DNA of 64,000 nt, from positions 977,174 through 1,041,173 of the forward strand of contig CP151667.1 in NCBI GenBank assembly GCA_038400315.1, in the 5' to 3' direction. Below are positions 17,620 to 26,667 of this stretch, in pieces. A program made the translations under genes and the position numbers. This stretch comes from Isosphaeraceae bacterium EP7. Its GTDB lineage: Bacteria; Planctomycetota; Planctomycetia; Isosphaerales; Isosphaeraceae. The notes below the pieces were generated by a model. It saw nothing but the letters and a program-made list of their open reading frames with translations. It was not told the DNA's origin and ran no database searches. Within the stretch, counting starts at the first letter, position 1. Each line of letters starts with the position of its first letter.

Positions 17620-17649
17620 GATGAGGGTGGACCGATCGCCACCCTCATC
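17620..17649. terminator. Hairpin between convergent DUF1559 and modC genes
   Basis: GATGAGGGTGG (17620-17630) and CCACCCTCATC (17639-17649) form a perfect 11-bp stem with an 8-nt loop. It lies between convergent genes and could stop transcription from both sides. No T-run follows, so intrinsic activity is not certain. The rest of the 286-bp spacer shows nothing. Confidence 0.5.
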
Positions 17650-17812
17650 CCCTCACGATCGAGATCTCGGCTCGAACGTCCTGAGTAACGATCGCGGGCC
17701 ACTCCTCCCGACTTGCGACCGCCTCGGATGACCCTGGAAGGCAGAGGGGCATCGGGATCATCCGGCTCGGATTTGGCGAAATTGGTCGTGAGAAGCACGA
17801 ACGAGAATCTCG

Positions 17813-18901
17813 CTAGCCGCCGTCAAGCACCCGGATGGCGCGGGCCTTGATGACCAGGCTGACCTCGACTCCGGGCTCCAACCCGAGCGAGGTCACGGCC
17901 CCTGCGACGACGCTCGCGAGCCAGGTGGAGCCCTCGCACGTCACCACGACCTCTGCGTCGTGCCCGTGGGCCAGGATGCGGTCGACACGGCCTCTCAGGA
18001 TGTTGCGGGCGCTCAAGCCCTGGATCGGACCCTTCGCCAGCAACACGTCGTCGCCGCTCACGCCCAGCACGAGCCTGGTCCCGGGGGCTGAATCGACGTG
18101 CGGGATGACCAGGTCAGGGCCCGGTTCGAGACGGACGATCGTCTCGCCCTCGCCGGGCCTCGGTTCCAGGACCGTGGCCCTGAAGACGTTGCGAGCGTCG
18201 TGCCAGTTGGCATCGGCGTCGCGGGCCTTGCCCAGGACATCCAGGGGGGGGCCTCGGTCGATGATCTTGCCGCCCGACATCAGCAGCAATGTCGAGCCGA
18301 GCGCAATCGCTTCGGATGGGCTGTGGGTGACGTGCAGGAGTGGGATCTGCTCGATTTTCTGGATCATTGCCAGGCGATCGATCATGGCCTGGCGGCCGGG
18401 GAGGTCGAGCGCCGAGACGGGCTCGTCGCAGAGGAGCAGGCGGGGCCCCGGGGCGAGTGCCCTCGCAAGCCCGACGCGCTGGCGTTCGCCGCCGGAGAGG
18501 GTCTCGGGGCGGCGGCCGAGCAGGTGCTCCACGCCGCAGAGTTCGGCCACCTCGGCCACGCGGCTGCGGGCCTCGCGGCGAGGGCGGCAGCCGGCCAGGC
18601 CGAAGCGGATGTTGCTCGCGACGCTCAGGTGCGGGAAGAGCAGGTCATCCTGATGGATCAGGCCGATCCGGCGATGACGCAGCGGTACGTTGATGCCTTT
18701 CGCGGAGTCGAACAGGTCGATGCCGTCGAGTCGGATCGAGCCCGAATCGGGCCGCACCAGGCCGGCAATCAGGCGGAGCAGGGTGCTCTTTCCGGCCCCC
18801 GATCGGCCGAAGAGGATGGCCGGCTCTCTCCCCACGGTAAAGCTCACGTCGAGCGTCAGGCCGGGGTGGACGGGGTGAGTCAGGCGGACGTCGAGGCTCA
18901 A
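17813..18901 (-). CDS. modC: Molybdate ABC transporter ATP-binding protein
   Basis: The ATPase subunit (362 residues) that powers molybdate or tungstate uptake by ModB. Walker A is GRSGAGKST, the Q-loop is in LIHQDDLLFPHLS, the signature is LSGGERQRVGLARAL, and Walker B is LLLCDEPVSALD. After about residue 230 comes the TOBE/Mop-type C-terminal domain characteristic of ModC, where oxyanion binding controls activity. The ATG overlaps the modB stop by 4 bp (ATGA), showing translational coupling. No modA is nearby. Confidence 0.9.
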   Translation of the reverse strand: MSLDVRLTHPVHPGLTLDVSFTVGREPAILFGRSGAGKSTLLRLIAGLVRPDSGSIRLDGIDLFDSAKGINVPLRHRRIGLIHQDDLLFPHLSVASNIRFGLAGCRPRREARSRVAEVAELCGVEHLLGRRPETLSGGERQRVGLARALAPGPRLLLCDEPVSALDLPGRQAMIDRLAMIQKIEQIPLLHVTHSPSEAIALGSTLLLMSGGKIIDRGPPLDVLGKARDADANWHDARNVFRATVLEPRPGEGETIVRLEPGPDLVIPHVDSAPGTRLVLGVSGDDVLLAKGPIQGLSARNILRGRVDRILAHGHDAEVVVTCEGSTWLASVVAGAVTSLGLEPGVEVSLVIKARAIRVLDGG

Positions 18902-19569
18902 CGGCCGAAGCTCCGCGCCGGGGAGACCTTCTGCGCCAGGGTCAGGGCGGCGATCGAGATCAGGCTGATGCCCATGGTCAGGCCCAACGCCTCGGCGTGG
19001 TCGCCGGTCTGCACCGCGTCATAGATGGCCATCGACGCGGTGCGGGTCAGGCCCGGGATGTCGCCGGCGACCATGAGCGTGGCGCCGAAGTCGCCCAGGG
19101 CGCGAGCGAAGGCGAGCACCGCGCCGGCAAGCATCCCGCGCCAGGCGAGTGGGGCCGTGATCGACCAGAAGACCGACCATTCCCCGCGTCCCAGCAGCCT
19201 GGCGGCGTCTTCCAGGGCGGGGTCGACCCCCTCGATCGCGCCTCGGGCCGGGACCAGGAAGAGCGGGAAGGCCGCCAGGGCCGAGGCCAGGACTGCGCCG
19301 GCCGGATGGAAGACCAGGGTCAGGCCGAGCGTCGCTTCCAGCCAGGCCCCGATCACGGTGCGCCGGCCGAGCACCCTGAGAATCAGATAGCCCAGCACCG
19401 TGGGGGGGAGCACCAGCGGCAGGACGAGCAGGCCGCCGACGACCGATTTGCCGAAGAAACGCCGCCGCGCCAGGATCCAGGCGGCGGGGAGGCCGAGGCA
19501 GAGATCCAGGGCCGTCGCGGCGGCGGCAACCTTCAAGGAGAGCCAGAGCGGGGCCAGGTCGGTCGGCAT
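18898..19569 (-). CDS. modB: Molybdate ABC transporter permease
   Basis: A 223-residue inner-membrane permease with about five or six helices. The EAA loop is present as LEDAARLLGRGEWSVFWSITA, the ModC contact, and LPLVLPPTVLGYLIL is the hallmark of ModB-type permeases. AAGGA lies 5 nt upstream of the ATG at 19569. It is followed directly by modC. The gene upstream is a ferredoxin rather than the periplasmic binding protein ModA. Confidence 0.9.
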   Translation of the reverse strand: MPTDLAPLWLSLKVAAAATALDLCLGLPAAWILARRRFFGKSVVGGLLVLPLVLPPTVLGYLILRVLGRRTVIGAWLEATLGLTLVFHPAGAVLASALAAFPLFLVPARGAIEGVDPALEDAARLLGRGEWSVFWSITAPLAWRGMLAGAVLAFARALGDFGATLMVAGDIPGLTRTASMAIYDAVQTGDHAEALGLTMGISLISIAALTLAQKVSPARSFGR

Positions 19570-19603
19570 GCGCGTCCTTGAGCTCGGGGGTGGGCCGAGC
19601 GGA

Positions 19604-19927
19604 TCAGTCGGACGGGCGGTTGCCGGGGTTCACGCCGGCGGCGCTGGCTCGGCCGAAGACGTTCACCTTCAGGTCTCCGTGCACGCGGACCTGGCAGGAA
19701 AGGCGGATGTCGGGCCCCAGGGTAGCGTCGCGGGCCAGTCGGGCGACCTCGAACGGGGTCATCGGCCCGGGTTCACCTTCCAGGACCTGCACCTTGCAGG
19801 TGGTGCACTTGGCCACGCCGCCGCAGCGGTGCAAGATGTCGATGCCGGCGTCCTCGATGGCAAGGACCAGCTTCTTGCCGTCGGGCACCTCGAAAGACTT
19901 CTCACCGTCGACGGTTACGGTCGGCAT
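19604..19927 (-). CDS. 2Fe-2S ferredoxin
   Basis: A 107-residue plant-type ferredoxin. The cluster ligands are Cys35, Cys41, Cys44 and Cys78 in CGGVAKCTTC and RLSCQ, matching the C-x5-C-x2-C...C pattern. The ATG at 19927 begins the normal fold (MPTVTVDG) and has AAGGTG at good spacing; an upstream in-frame start would add 20 irregular residues. It lies 34 bp before modB on the same strand. The electron partner cannot be told from the sequence. Confidence 0.88.
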   Translation of the reverse strand: MPTVTVDGEKSFEVPDGKKLVLAIEDAGIDILHRCGGVAKCTTCKVQVLEGEPGPMTPFEVARLARDATLGPDIRLSCQVRVHGDLKVNVFGRASAAGVNPGNRPSD

Positions 19928-20035
19928 ATCAATCACCTTCGGGGACCAGCGAAATCGAACGCGCGCCGTTTGGCGCGTGGGACGCACACAGCGTAGTGTC
20001 CCACGCCCTGATCGGCAAGCACGCCCGTCTTGCGT

Positions 20036-21433
20036 TCAGGACGGCGGGCTGGTCTGCGGCCCCGACCAGGCCTTCCAGCCGTAATAGGCAGGCAGGCCGG
20101 CCGCCACGCTGCCGATCGCGAACCAGGCGCTGTGCAACCCCTTGCCGTTGGGGTCATTAAAGGCCGCGACGATCAGGGCCCCGGTCACCAGCAGGAAGAT
20201 GGCCGGAGTCAGCGGATAGCCGGGGACCCGGAATGGCCGTTCCAGGTCGGGCCGGCGAATCCTCAGGGCATAGACCGAGCCGACCGTCAGCATCGAGAAA
20301 AGGGAGAGGCCCACGCTCGCGTAGATCAGGATCTCGTCGAACGGGGCCGACCAAAGCAGGAGAAGGGCCCAGCCCGACTGCAAGAACGTGGCCAGGGCGG
20401 GCGTCCGGCTCCCGCGGGTCAGGCGGGCAGCGAACGAGGGGAAGAGGCCGTCGACAGCCATCGCGTGCAGCACCCTCGGGCCGGTCAGCACATAAGCGCT
20501 CAGGGTCGACCAGAGCATCAGGCCCACTGCAACCGACAGAGGACCGGCAACCCTGGGGTCGAACAGCCTGGTCGCGGCCAACTCGGCGATCGGGGCCACG
20601 GCGCCGAATCCCTGGGAGTCGACAACCCGCCGGATTTCTGAGGCCGGCAGCGCCAGGGCGTAGAACAGGTTCAGGGCCATGTAGAGCGCCGTCACCCCAA
20701 CGGTGCCGATCAGGATCGACAACGGGAGCCGTCGCTTGGGGTCGCCGATCTCTCCGGCGAGGTAGCCAGCCGCGTTCCAACCCGTGTAGCCGTAGGCGAT
20801 GTAGACCAGGGAGAAGAGCATCGATTGCACGGTCGATGGCCGGATTGTCGGCAGGTCGTTGAGATTCGCGAGGTTCCCACGTCCGGCGAAAATGCCGGCG
20901 ATGGCCAGCAGCGTCAGGCCGCCCACCTTGATCAGCGTGATCGCCACCTGGACGCGTGCGGTGCCGCGGCGCCCGCCGACATGAATCAAGGTGAATGCGA
21001 GGATCGAGGCCGTGGCCAGGGCATGCCGGACCCACCAGCCGGTCGGCTCTGTCAGCCCGAACGGGGCCGTCAGGTACGATGCCGACGCCGACGCCGACGC
21101 GGCGATCGGGCCGGCGAAGCCGATGAAGAAGGAGACCCAGCCCGAGAGAAACGCAACAGGGGCGCCGAAAGCCTCGCGTAGGAACACGTAATCGCCACCG
21201 GTCTTCGGCAACGCGGCGGCCAGCTCGGCGATCGTCAAAGCACCGCAGAGCGCCACGACTCCGCCGACGGCCCAGAGTCCGAGCATCAAGGCGTTGCTGC
21301 CGGTGGCCGCGACGGTATAGCCCGAGGTGGTCAGGATTCCGACGCCGACCATGCTGGCCACCACGACGAACGTGGCGGTCGCCAGCCCGAATCCGGCGGG
21401 CATCGCGGGGTCGTCGGCCTGATGATTCGGCAT
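20036..21433 (-). CDS. APC-superfamily amino acid permease
   Basis: A 465-residue polytopic membrane protein of the APC superfamily, closest in character to the L-type/YfnA-like subgroup. The first helix contains VVASMVGVGILTTSGY; about 12 helices follow, with conserved motifs LPKTGGDYVFLREAFG after helix 2-3 and YTGWNAAGYLAGEIGDPKR in the middle. The ATG at 21433 is preferred over an in-frame start 75 bp upstream because the family N-terminus begins here. The substrate is unknown. It shares general architecture with the permease at 1591-3087 but is not a near-identical copy. Confidence 0.88.
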   Translation of the reverse strand: MPNHQADDPAMPAGFGLATATFVVVASMVGVGILTTSGYTVAATGSNALMLGLWAVGGVVALCGALTIAELAAALPKTGGDYVFLREAFGAPVAFLSGWVSFFIGFAGPIAASASASASYLTAPFGLTEPTGWWVRHALATASILAFTLIHVGGRRGTARVQVAITLIKVGGLTLLAIAGIFAGRGNLANLNDLPTIRPSTVQSMLFSLVYIAYGYTGWNAAGYLAGEIGDPKRRLPLSILIGTVGVTALYMALNLFYALALPASEIRRVVDSQGFGAVAPIAELAATRLFDPRVAGPLSVAVGLMLWSTLSAYVLTGPRVLHAMAVDGLFPSFAARLTRGSRTPALATFLQSGWALLLLWSAPFDEILIYASVGLSLFSMLTVGSVYALRIRRPDLERPFRVPGYPLTPAIFLLVTGALIVAAFNDPNGKGLHSAWFAIGSVAAGLPAYYGWKAWSGPQTSPPS

Positions 21434-21536
21434 GGAAGACGTCTCACTTTGCTTCGAAAACGACGAGGCCCGTGCGACCGGCCGGGCGATTCTCGCCTGG
21501 CGGACCACGGGCCGGAAGGGGGACGAGCGCGAGTTC

Positions 21537-22502
21537 TTAGCGGCGCGGCTGCGTCAGATAAGGTTCGGGATCGGGAGGCGGCGGCGGTCCATTGTCGTAT
21601 GGCTGGGCAGCCGGCCGGTTTGAGGCGGGCTGGCTCTGGGAGACGGGCCGTCCCTGATTGCCCTCGGACCGAGCCTCGGAGGCAACGGCGGACGATGCGG
21701 CAACGCTGGCCTCGAGCCGGCGATAGGCACCCACGGCTTCGCCCCTGACCTGCGAATTTTTGTCGTAGGCCGAGGCCCGCTCCAGGACGATCAGGCCGCC
21801 GGGATCGCCAATATTGGCCAGGGCCCAGGCCGCTGCGATGCGCACGTCGCGGTCTTCGTCGTCCTTCAGACGGTCAACCAGGGGGGGCAAGGCCCGGGGG
21901 TCGCCCAGCCGTCCCAGGACGTTACAGGCATCTTCACGGCTATTGTCGTGATTGCTGGACAGCCGCTGGATCTGTTCCTCGACGGGGTCGATGACGATCG
22001 TCTCCGGCTGCGGGGCGGCGTAACGTATCGGTGGGTTGTACACCACGACGGGTGGGGGAGGGGCCACGACCACGGGCTCGGGATAGACGAAAATCGGCGG
22101 AGGCGGCGCGGGCGATCCGACGACCAGGTTGAACAGAGGGGCACCCATGCCGATGCCGAAGTAGCCCGACGGACGAGGCCGCTCGACGAAGATCGGCGGA
22201 GGCGGGCCCGGTCGGAACCTGCCATGGCCACCCGGATAGCCCCATTGGGGTGGGGGCGGCGGCCCGGGGCGCTGGCCGCGGGCGATGGTCGCCTGGCTGC
22301 GGTACGTGCCCGCGGGGCGCTTGATGTCGACCTCGCGCTGGACCACCCCGCCCTGGCGTTCGGAGCGGACGTGCCGCTCGATGGTCCGGCCGCGTGGCCC
22401 CGTCACGCTCGTCTCGCGGTCGATGACCTGGGCGACGGCCGGCGAGGGCAGCCCCAGAGCCGCCAGGGCCAGCCCGATCCTCAGACGCCGCTTGCGATCC
22501 AT
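21537..22502 (-). CDS. Exported proline-rich protein with HEAT repeats
   Basis: A 321-residue secreted protein. A signal peptide (RIGLALAALGLPSPAVAQ) is followed by a Pro/Gly-rich, probably disordered region (about 60-170, with several runs of five or more prolines), then two or three HEAT-like repeats (NVLGRLGDPRALPPLVDRL and IAAAWALANIGDPGGLIVLE). The C-terminus is again low complexity. GGGAGGGGG 7 nt upstream supports the ATG at 22502. HEAT repeats suggest protein binding at the envelope; no partner is apparent. Confidence 0.7.
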   Translation of the reverse strand: MDRKRRLRIGLALAALGLPSPAVAQVIDRETSVTGPRGRTIERHVRSERQGGVVQREVDIKRPAGTYRSQATIARGQRPGPPPPPQWGYPGGHGRFRPGPPPPIFVERPRPSGYFGIGMGAPLFNLVVGSPAPPPPIFVYPEPVVVAPPPPVVVYNPPIRYAAPQPETIVIDPVEEQIQRLSSNHDNSREDACNVLGRLGDPRALPPLVDRLKDDEDRDVRIAAAWALANIGDPGGLIVLERASAYDKNSQVRGEAVGAYRRLEASVAASSAVASEARSEGNQGRPVSQSQPASNRPAAQPYDNGPPPPPDPEPYLTQPRR

Positions 22503-22851
22503 CAACAGACCCCCTCCCTGGGAGGTATGACACCCCGAACGCCCCACGATTCTGGCTCGCCGAGCAAGGCAAGAGCCGGTGCGTCGGGCCGATTTTGGCC
22601 CCGTTTGGCACTTTTGAGAAGGGCAACCTCCCGGCATTCCGGCCGCCGAGAGTGGGGGCATTTTGCCAGTTTCGAACAGATCTATATGATTAAATCACGC
22701 TTTATTTTGCAATTCCCTCTTGCTTCGGACGTGCGGTGTACTAAGATGAGGTTATTCGTTAGTGTCTGAGTGATCAAACACACCCCCAACGAAGCGAAAA
22801 CGGACCACGAAGACGTGGCATTCGCTTGCATCCCTCGACGAAAGAGGACCG
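22503..22851. other. Divergent intergenic region, locally AT-rich
   Basis: A 349-bp spacer between the HEAT protein and a small zinc-ribbon gene. Positions 22680-22800 are clearly AT-richer than their surroundings and must include promoters for both directions. TTGCTT and TACTAA elements occur around 22719-22745 but their spacing is too short to call a promoter. Confidence 0.4.
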
Positions 22852-23136
22852 ATGACGATGGGACGACGACTTGGCTCGGCGGCTGTCGGACGCAAGAAGC
22901 TCCAGGAACCACCCGCAGTGCATTGTCGCGACTGCGGCGGGCCGCTCGAGATTCATCAGCCGTCGGTCGACCACCCCGAGCGGTTACTCGGGACTTGCGC
23001 CGATTGCGGAGATTGGTATCAGGCCGTCCCCACGGCGGTTGGCTTCAGCCTGACGCTGATCCCCGTCCCCGAGTTCAATCCGTCGTCGTACGCGGCCGAG
23101 CCCAAGCGGCGGCTTCCCTTGGATGAACGGGCCTAA
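22852..23136 (+). CDS. Small zinc-ribbon protein
   Basis: A 94-residue protein with two CxxC knuckles (Cys25/Cys28 in CRDCGG and Cys49/Cys52 in CADCGDW), the pattern of a zinc ribbon. The C-terminal part has a short beta segment and a basic end. A second ATG at 22858 has better spacing (9 nt) from GAGGA, so the real protein may lack the first two residues. Function unknown; zinc ribbons of this size often bind nucleic acid or act as adaptor domains. Confidence 0.65.
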   Translation: MTMGRRLGSAAVGRKKLQEPPAVHCRDCGGPLEIHQPSVDHPERLLGTCADCGDWYQAVPTAVGFSLTLIPVPEFNPSSYAAEPKRRLPLDERA

Positions 23137-23160
23137 TCAGGTCGTCCGGCGATGGGGGGG

Positions 23161-25557
23161 TCAGCTCCGGCGCCCCTTCCGCTTGCTTTTCCCTTTGTCT
23201 CCGCCTTTCGCCTTCTTTGTCGAGGCCTTCGGCGGCTTCCTGCCGCCACGCGCCGGCGCGGAGGTCGGCAGCTTCGGCACGCGCGGGCGATCGGGGCGCG
23301 CGGTCGTCGACGGCGGCAGCTCGGGCGTCTCCTCGCCTTCACCTTCGAGGGCCAGGGCGAGGTCCAGCTCGCGGCGGTCGATGTCGACCCGCGCGACTCG
23401 AACCTTCAGGCGGTCTCCCAACCGGTATCTCGTGCCTGAGCGGCGACCGACCAGGGAGTGGGTGCCCGATTCGAGGTAGAAGTAGTCTTCGCCGAGTCCG
23501 GTGATGTGGACCAGCCCTTCGGCGGGCAGCTCGACCAGGCGGGCGAAGAAGCCGAAGTCTTCCACCGCGATGATGACCGCCTCGAACGTCTCGCCAATGC
23601 GCGTGGCCAGGTGGGTCAGTAGCTTGATCTTGATGATCTCGCGCTCGGCGGCCTCGGCACGGCGCTCGGTCCGGGTGCAGTGCTCGGCCAAGGCGGCCAG
23701 CTCATCGGCGTCGCTCTTGGGCTTCTGGCCGGCCAGCAGGCTGACGAGCTGGCGGTGGACCTGAAGGTCGGGGTAGCGGCGGATGGGCGAGGTGAAGTGG
23801 CAGTAGTCCATGCTGGCGAGGGCGTAGTGTCCCTCGCGTTCGGGCGTGTAATTCGCCTGCTTCAGGCTGCGGAGCATGGCGTAGTGGACGGCGTCAGCCT
23901 CGGGCCGCTTCGAGGCCTCTGCCAGCACGTTCTGGAGCTCGAACCGGCTCTGCGGCTGGTCGATTGAGAAGCCGAGCCCGCGGACGAACTCGGCGAAGTC
24001 GTCGAGCTTCTTCGGCTCGGGGTCGGGGTGACCGCGCCTGAGGAAGCCGACCTTGGCCGCGGTCAGGTGCTCGGCGACCGCCTCATTCGCAGCCAGCATG
24101 AACTCCTCGATCACCTGGTGACTGGCGTCGGTCCCCTTCAAGTGGGCGCCGGTGACCTGGCCGGCGTCGCCCAGGTCGATCTCGACCTCGGGCATGTGCA
24201 GCTCCAGGGCCCCTCGCTGGAATCGCCTTCGCCTGAGGATCATCGCCAGCTCGAGCATCTGCCCGAGCATCGCGGTGACCTCGGGGGAGACGTACGGAGC
24301 TTCGGTCTCCTCGCCGCTCTCGGCGACGAAATCGATCTCGACGTCGTCCACGTCGTCGCCGATCCCGTCGAACGCATGGGCCAGGGCGTCGACCTTCGTG
24401 GGGACCTCCCCCTTCATGATCGCGAAGGCTTCCTCGTAGCTGAACCGGCGGTCGACGCGGATGGCCGTGCGGGCGAATTGCTTGTCGGTCCTGCGCCCTT
24501 CGGCGTCGAACTCCATGAAGGCGCTTAGCGTGTAACGCGTGTGGTCGGCCTGGAGGCTGGCCAGGCTGTTGGAGATGATCTCCGGGAGCATCGGGATCAC
24601 GCGGTCGGGCAGGTAGACGCTCGTGCCCCGTGTGCGCGCGGTCCGGTCAAGCTCCGAGTTGGGCCGGACGAAGTGGCTCACGTCGGCGATGTGGACGCCC
24701 AGCGACCAGAATCCTTTTTCGTCCTTCGAGAGGGTGATCGCGTCGTCGAAGTCGCGGGCGGTCGCCGGGTCGATTGTGACGGTCAGGATCTCGCGCAAGT
24801 CGGTCCGGTCTTCGACGACCTGGTCGTCGAATTCCTTGGCCCGCTCGCGAGCTTCCATGAGGGCGTCGTCATCGAAAGTATCGGGGATCCCCAGGGCTCG
24901 GATCACCGAGAGGGTGTCGACGCCGGGCTGTCCGCGCGGGCCGAGGACCTCGGTGATGACCCCTTCGCCCTCCTTCACCGGGGTGGGATAGCGGACCATC
25001 TCCAGGGCGACCTTGTCGCCGGGCTTTGCACCCTTGGCGCCCGGGTCGCCGACGAGCAGCGGGGCGGAGAACGTGGTGCCGTCGATCTTGACGAACCCCA
25101 GGCCGGCCCGCTCGAAGTAGGTGCCGACGAACAGGCCCGAGGCGCGGCTGAGGACCTGGACGACTCGCCCCTCGGAGTTGTACCCGGGGCCCTTCGGACG
25201 CTTGGTCAGGCGGACCGCCACCTGGTCGCCGGTCGACGCGTCGCGCGAGTGGTCCGGCGCGATGTAGATCTGATCGGCCTTCTGCCCGGGCGCCGATCCC
25301 TGCGGCCGGACGAATCCGAAACCGCGGCTGGAGCGGCGGAAGGTGCCGACGATCAGGCCCTTGGTGTCGGGCACGCGTATGGTCTTGTCCTTGGCCATGT
25401 CGAGCTTGCCCGACTTGACCAGGTCGCGGACCGCCTTGCGGAACTCGGCGTAATCGGCCTCGGAGATCTCGAACTGCTTGGCCAGCGCCTTGATGGTCGA
25501 GGGCCTGTTTCCCGCCTTCACGACCGCGGCCATCAACCGAGCGGAGAGGTCATCCAT
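23161..25557 (-). CDS. rnr: Ribonuclease R
   Basis: A 798-residue processive 3'-5' exoribonuclease of the RNB family, able to degrade structured RNA. In order: N-terminal helix-turn-helix-like domain (1-70), two cold-shock domains (about 70-230), the RNB catalytic domain starting LTVTIDPATARDFDDAI with the metal-binding Asp residues, an S1 domain (about 655-735), and a Lys-rich low-complexity tail typical of RNase R. The start at 25557 has GGAG 7 nt upstream; an ATG two codons earlier is too close to that site. It lies 63 bp downstream of a YhaM-type exoribonuclease. Confidence 0.94.
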   Translation of the reverse strand: MDDLSARLMAAVVKAGNRPSTIKALAKQFEISEADYAEFRKAVRDLVKSGKLDMAKDKTIRVPDTKGLIVGTFRRSSRGFGFVRPQGSAPGQKADQIYIAPDHSRDASTGDQVAVRLTKRPKGPGYNSEGRVVQVLSRASGLFVGTYFERAGLGFVKIDGTTFSAPLLVGDPGAKGAKPGDKVALEMVRYPTPVKEGEGVITEVLGPRGQPGVDTLSVIRALGIPDTFDDDALMEARERAKEFDDQVVEDRTDLREILTVTIDPATARDFDDAITLSKDEKGFWSLGVHIADVSHFVRPNSELDRTARTRGTSVYLPDRVIPMLPEIISNSLASLQADHTRYTLSAFMEFDAEGRRTDKQFARTAIRVDRRFSYEEAFAIMKGEVPTKVDALAHAFDGIGDDVDDVEIDFVAESGEETEAPYVSPEVTAMLGQMLELAMILRRRRFQRGALELHMPEVEIDLGDAGQVTGAHLKGTDASHQVIEEFMLAANEAVAEHLTAAKVGFLRRGHPDPEPKKLDDFAEFVRGLGFSIDQPQSRFELQNVLAEASKRPEADAVHYAMLRSLKQANYTPEREGHYALASMDYCHFTSPIRRYPDLQVHRQLVSLLAGQKPKSDADELAALAEHCTRTERRAEAAEREIIKIKLLTHLATRIGETFEAVIIAVEDFGFFARLVELPAEGLVHITGLGEDYFYLESGTHSLVGRRSGTRYRLGDRLKVRVARVDIDRRELDLALALEGEGEETPELPPSTTARPDRPRVPKLPTSAPARGGRKPPKASTKKAKGGDKGKSKRKGRRS

Positions 25558-25626
25558 CGTCATTCTCCGCGAGGGGGGCGTCGTCGGTTGAGGGGGGCGG
25601 CAGACGGTCGATCCGGTTCGATCCGG

Positions 25627-26628
25627 TCACTCGCTCGCCTCGCCGTCGGACTGCGCCCGTGCGCCGGGAGTCCCCTTGAAGATGCGCCTGCCGAGACTCT
25701 GATGGAAGGGGGTCCAGCTCGAGTCGCGGTTGGGGTCGTCGCGGATCTCGCGGCCGACCTGGTGGAGCTTGGCGTCGAGGTTATCCAGGTAGTGCAGGGC
25801 GACCGCTTCGGGGGTCATCGGAAGCTTGGGGCTGCCGAATTCGTGGGCGCCATGGTGGCTGACGATCATGTGCTCCAGGCGCATCAGGAGCTCATCGGGG
25901 AAGGGCTCGCCGGTCAGGTCGGGGACCTTGGCGGCCTTCTCTCGGAGCAGCACTACGCCCATGATCAGGTGGCCGACGAGCTGGCCGCGGTCGGTATAGG
26001 AGAAGGTGCGGTCGTAGCCGAGCTCGTCGATCTTGCCGACGTCGTGCAGGAAGACGCCGGTGAGCAGCAGGTCTTTGTCGACGTCCGGGTAGAGGTCGGC
26101 GATCCGGCCGGCGGCGGTCATCATGGTGACGACGTGCTCGAGCAGCCCGGCGTTGTAGGCGTGGTGGTTCTTGATGCCGGCCGGCGCGGAGGTATACTTG
26201 CGGAGGAATTCGTCGTCGATCAGGAAGCACTCGGCCAGGGCCCGCAGGTGGGGGTCGTTCAGGCCGAAGAGCATGTCTCGCAGGCGTTTGGTCAGCCTGG
26301 CGACGTTCTGGCTGGCCTGGGGCATGAACTCTTCGGGCTCGAGCCGAGCGGGGTCGATCACCTCGATGTGCGAGAGGATGACCTGCAAGGCCCCCTGAAA
26401 GAGCTGGGTCTTCCCGCGGGCGTGCAGATAATCCCCGGCCTCGAAGGTGCCGGCGAGGGCTTCCGTGGCGTTCCAGAGCCGGGCGCCGATGACGCCGGTC
26501 TTGTCACGCAATTCCAGGTGGAGGTAGAGGCTCCCCTGGCGGTTGGACCGGAGCTGCTTGTCGGCGACGAGGTAAGCCTCGTCGACGCCATCTCCGTTGG
26601 CGATCTGATTGACGTAGCGGCGGGTCAT
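25627..26628 (-). CDS. YhaM-type 3'-5' exoribonuclease (OB fold plus HD domain)
   Basis: A 333-residue protein combining an N-terminal OB-fold nucleic-acid-binding domain (about 15-95, including LHLELRDKTGVIGARLW) with an HD phosphohydrolase domain (about 150-290). HD residues are seen in NHHAYNAGLLEHVV, FLHDVGKIDEL and MIVSHHGAHEFG. This is the architecture of YhaM/CBF1-like exonucleases that degrade short RNA or DNA from the 3' end in Gram-positive bacteria. It lies between the kinase gene (40 bp) and rnr (63 bp), so the two exoribonucleases may be co-expressed. Confidence 0.85.
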   Translation of the reverse strand: MTRRYVNQIANGDGVDEAYLVADKQLRSNRQGSLYLHLELRDKTGVIGARLWNATEALAGTFEAGDYLHARGKTQLFQGALQVILSHIEVIDPARLEPEEFMPQASQNVARLTKRLRDMLFGLNDPHLRALAECFLIDDEFLRKYTSAPAGIKNHHAYNAGLLEHVVTMMTAAGRIADLYPDVDKDLLLTGVFLHDVGKIDELGYDRTFSYTDRGQLVGHLIMGVVLLREKAAKVPDLTGEPFPDELLMRLEHMIVSHHGAHEFGSPKLPMTPEAVALHYLDNLDAKLHQVGREIRDDPNRDSSWTPFHQSLGRRIFKGTPGARAQSDGEASE

Positions 26629-26667
26629 TCGGTCATCGATCGCGGGGACGGCGCAGCGTGGCCTGGG

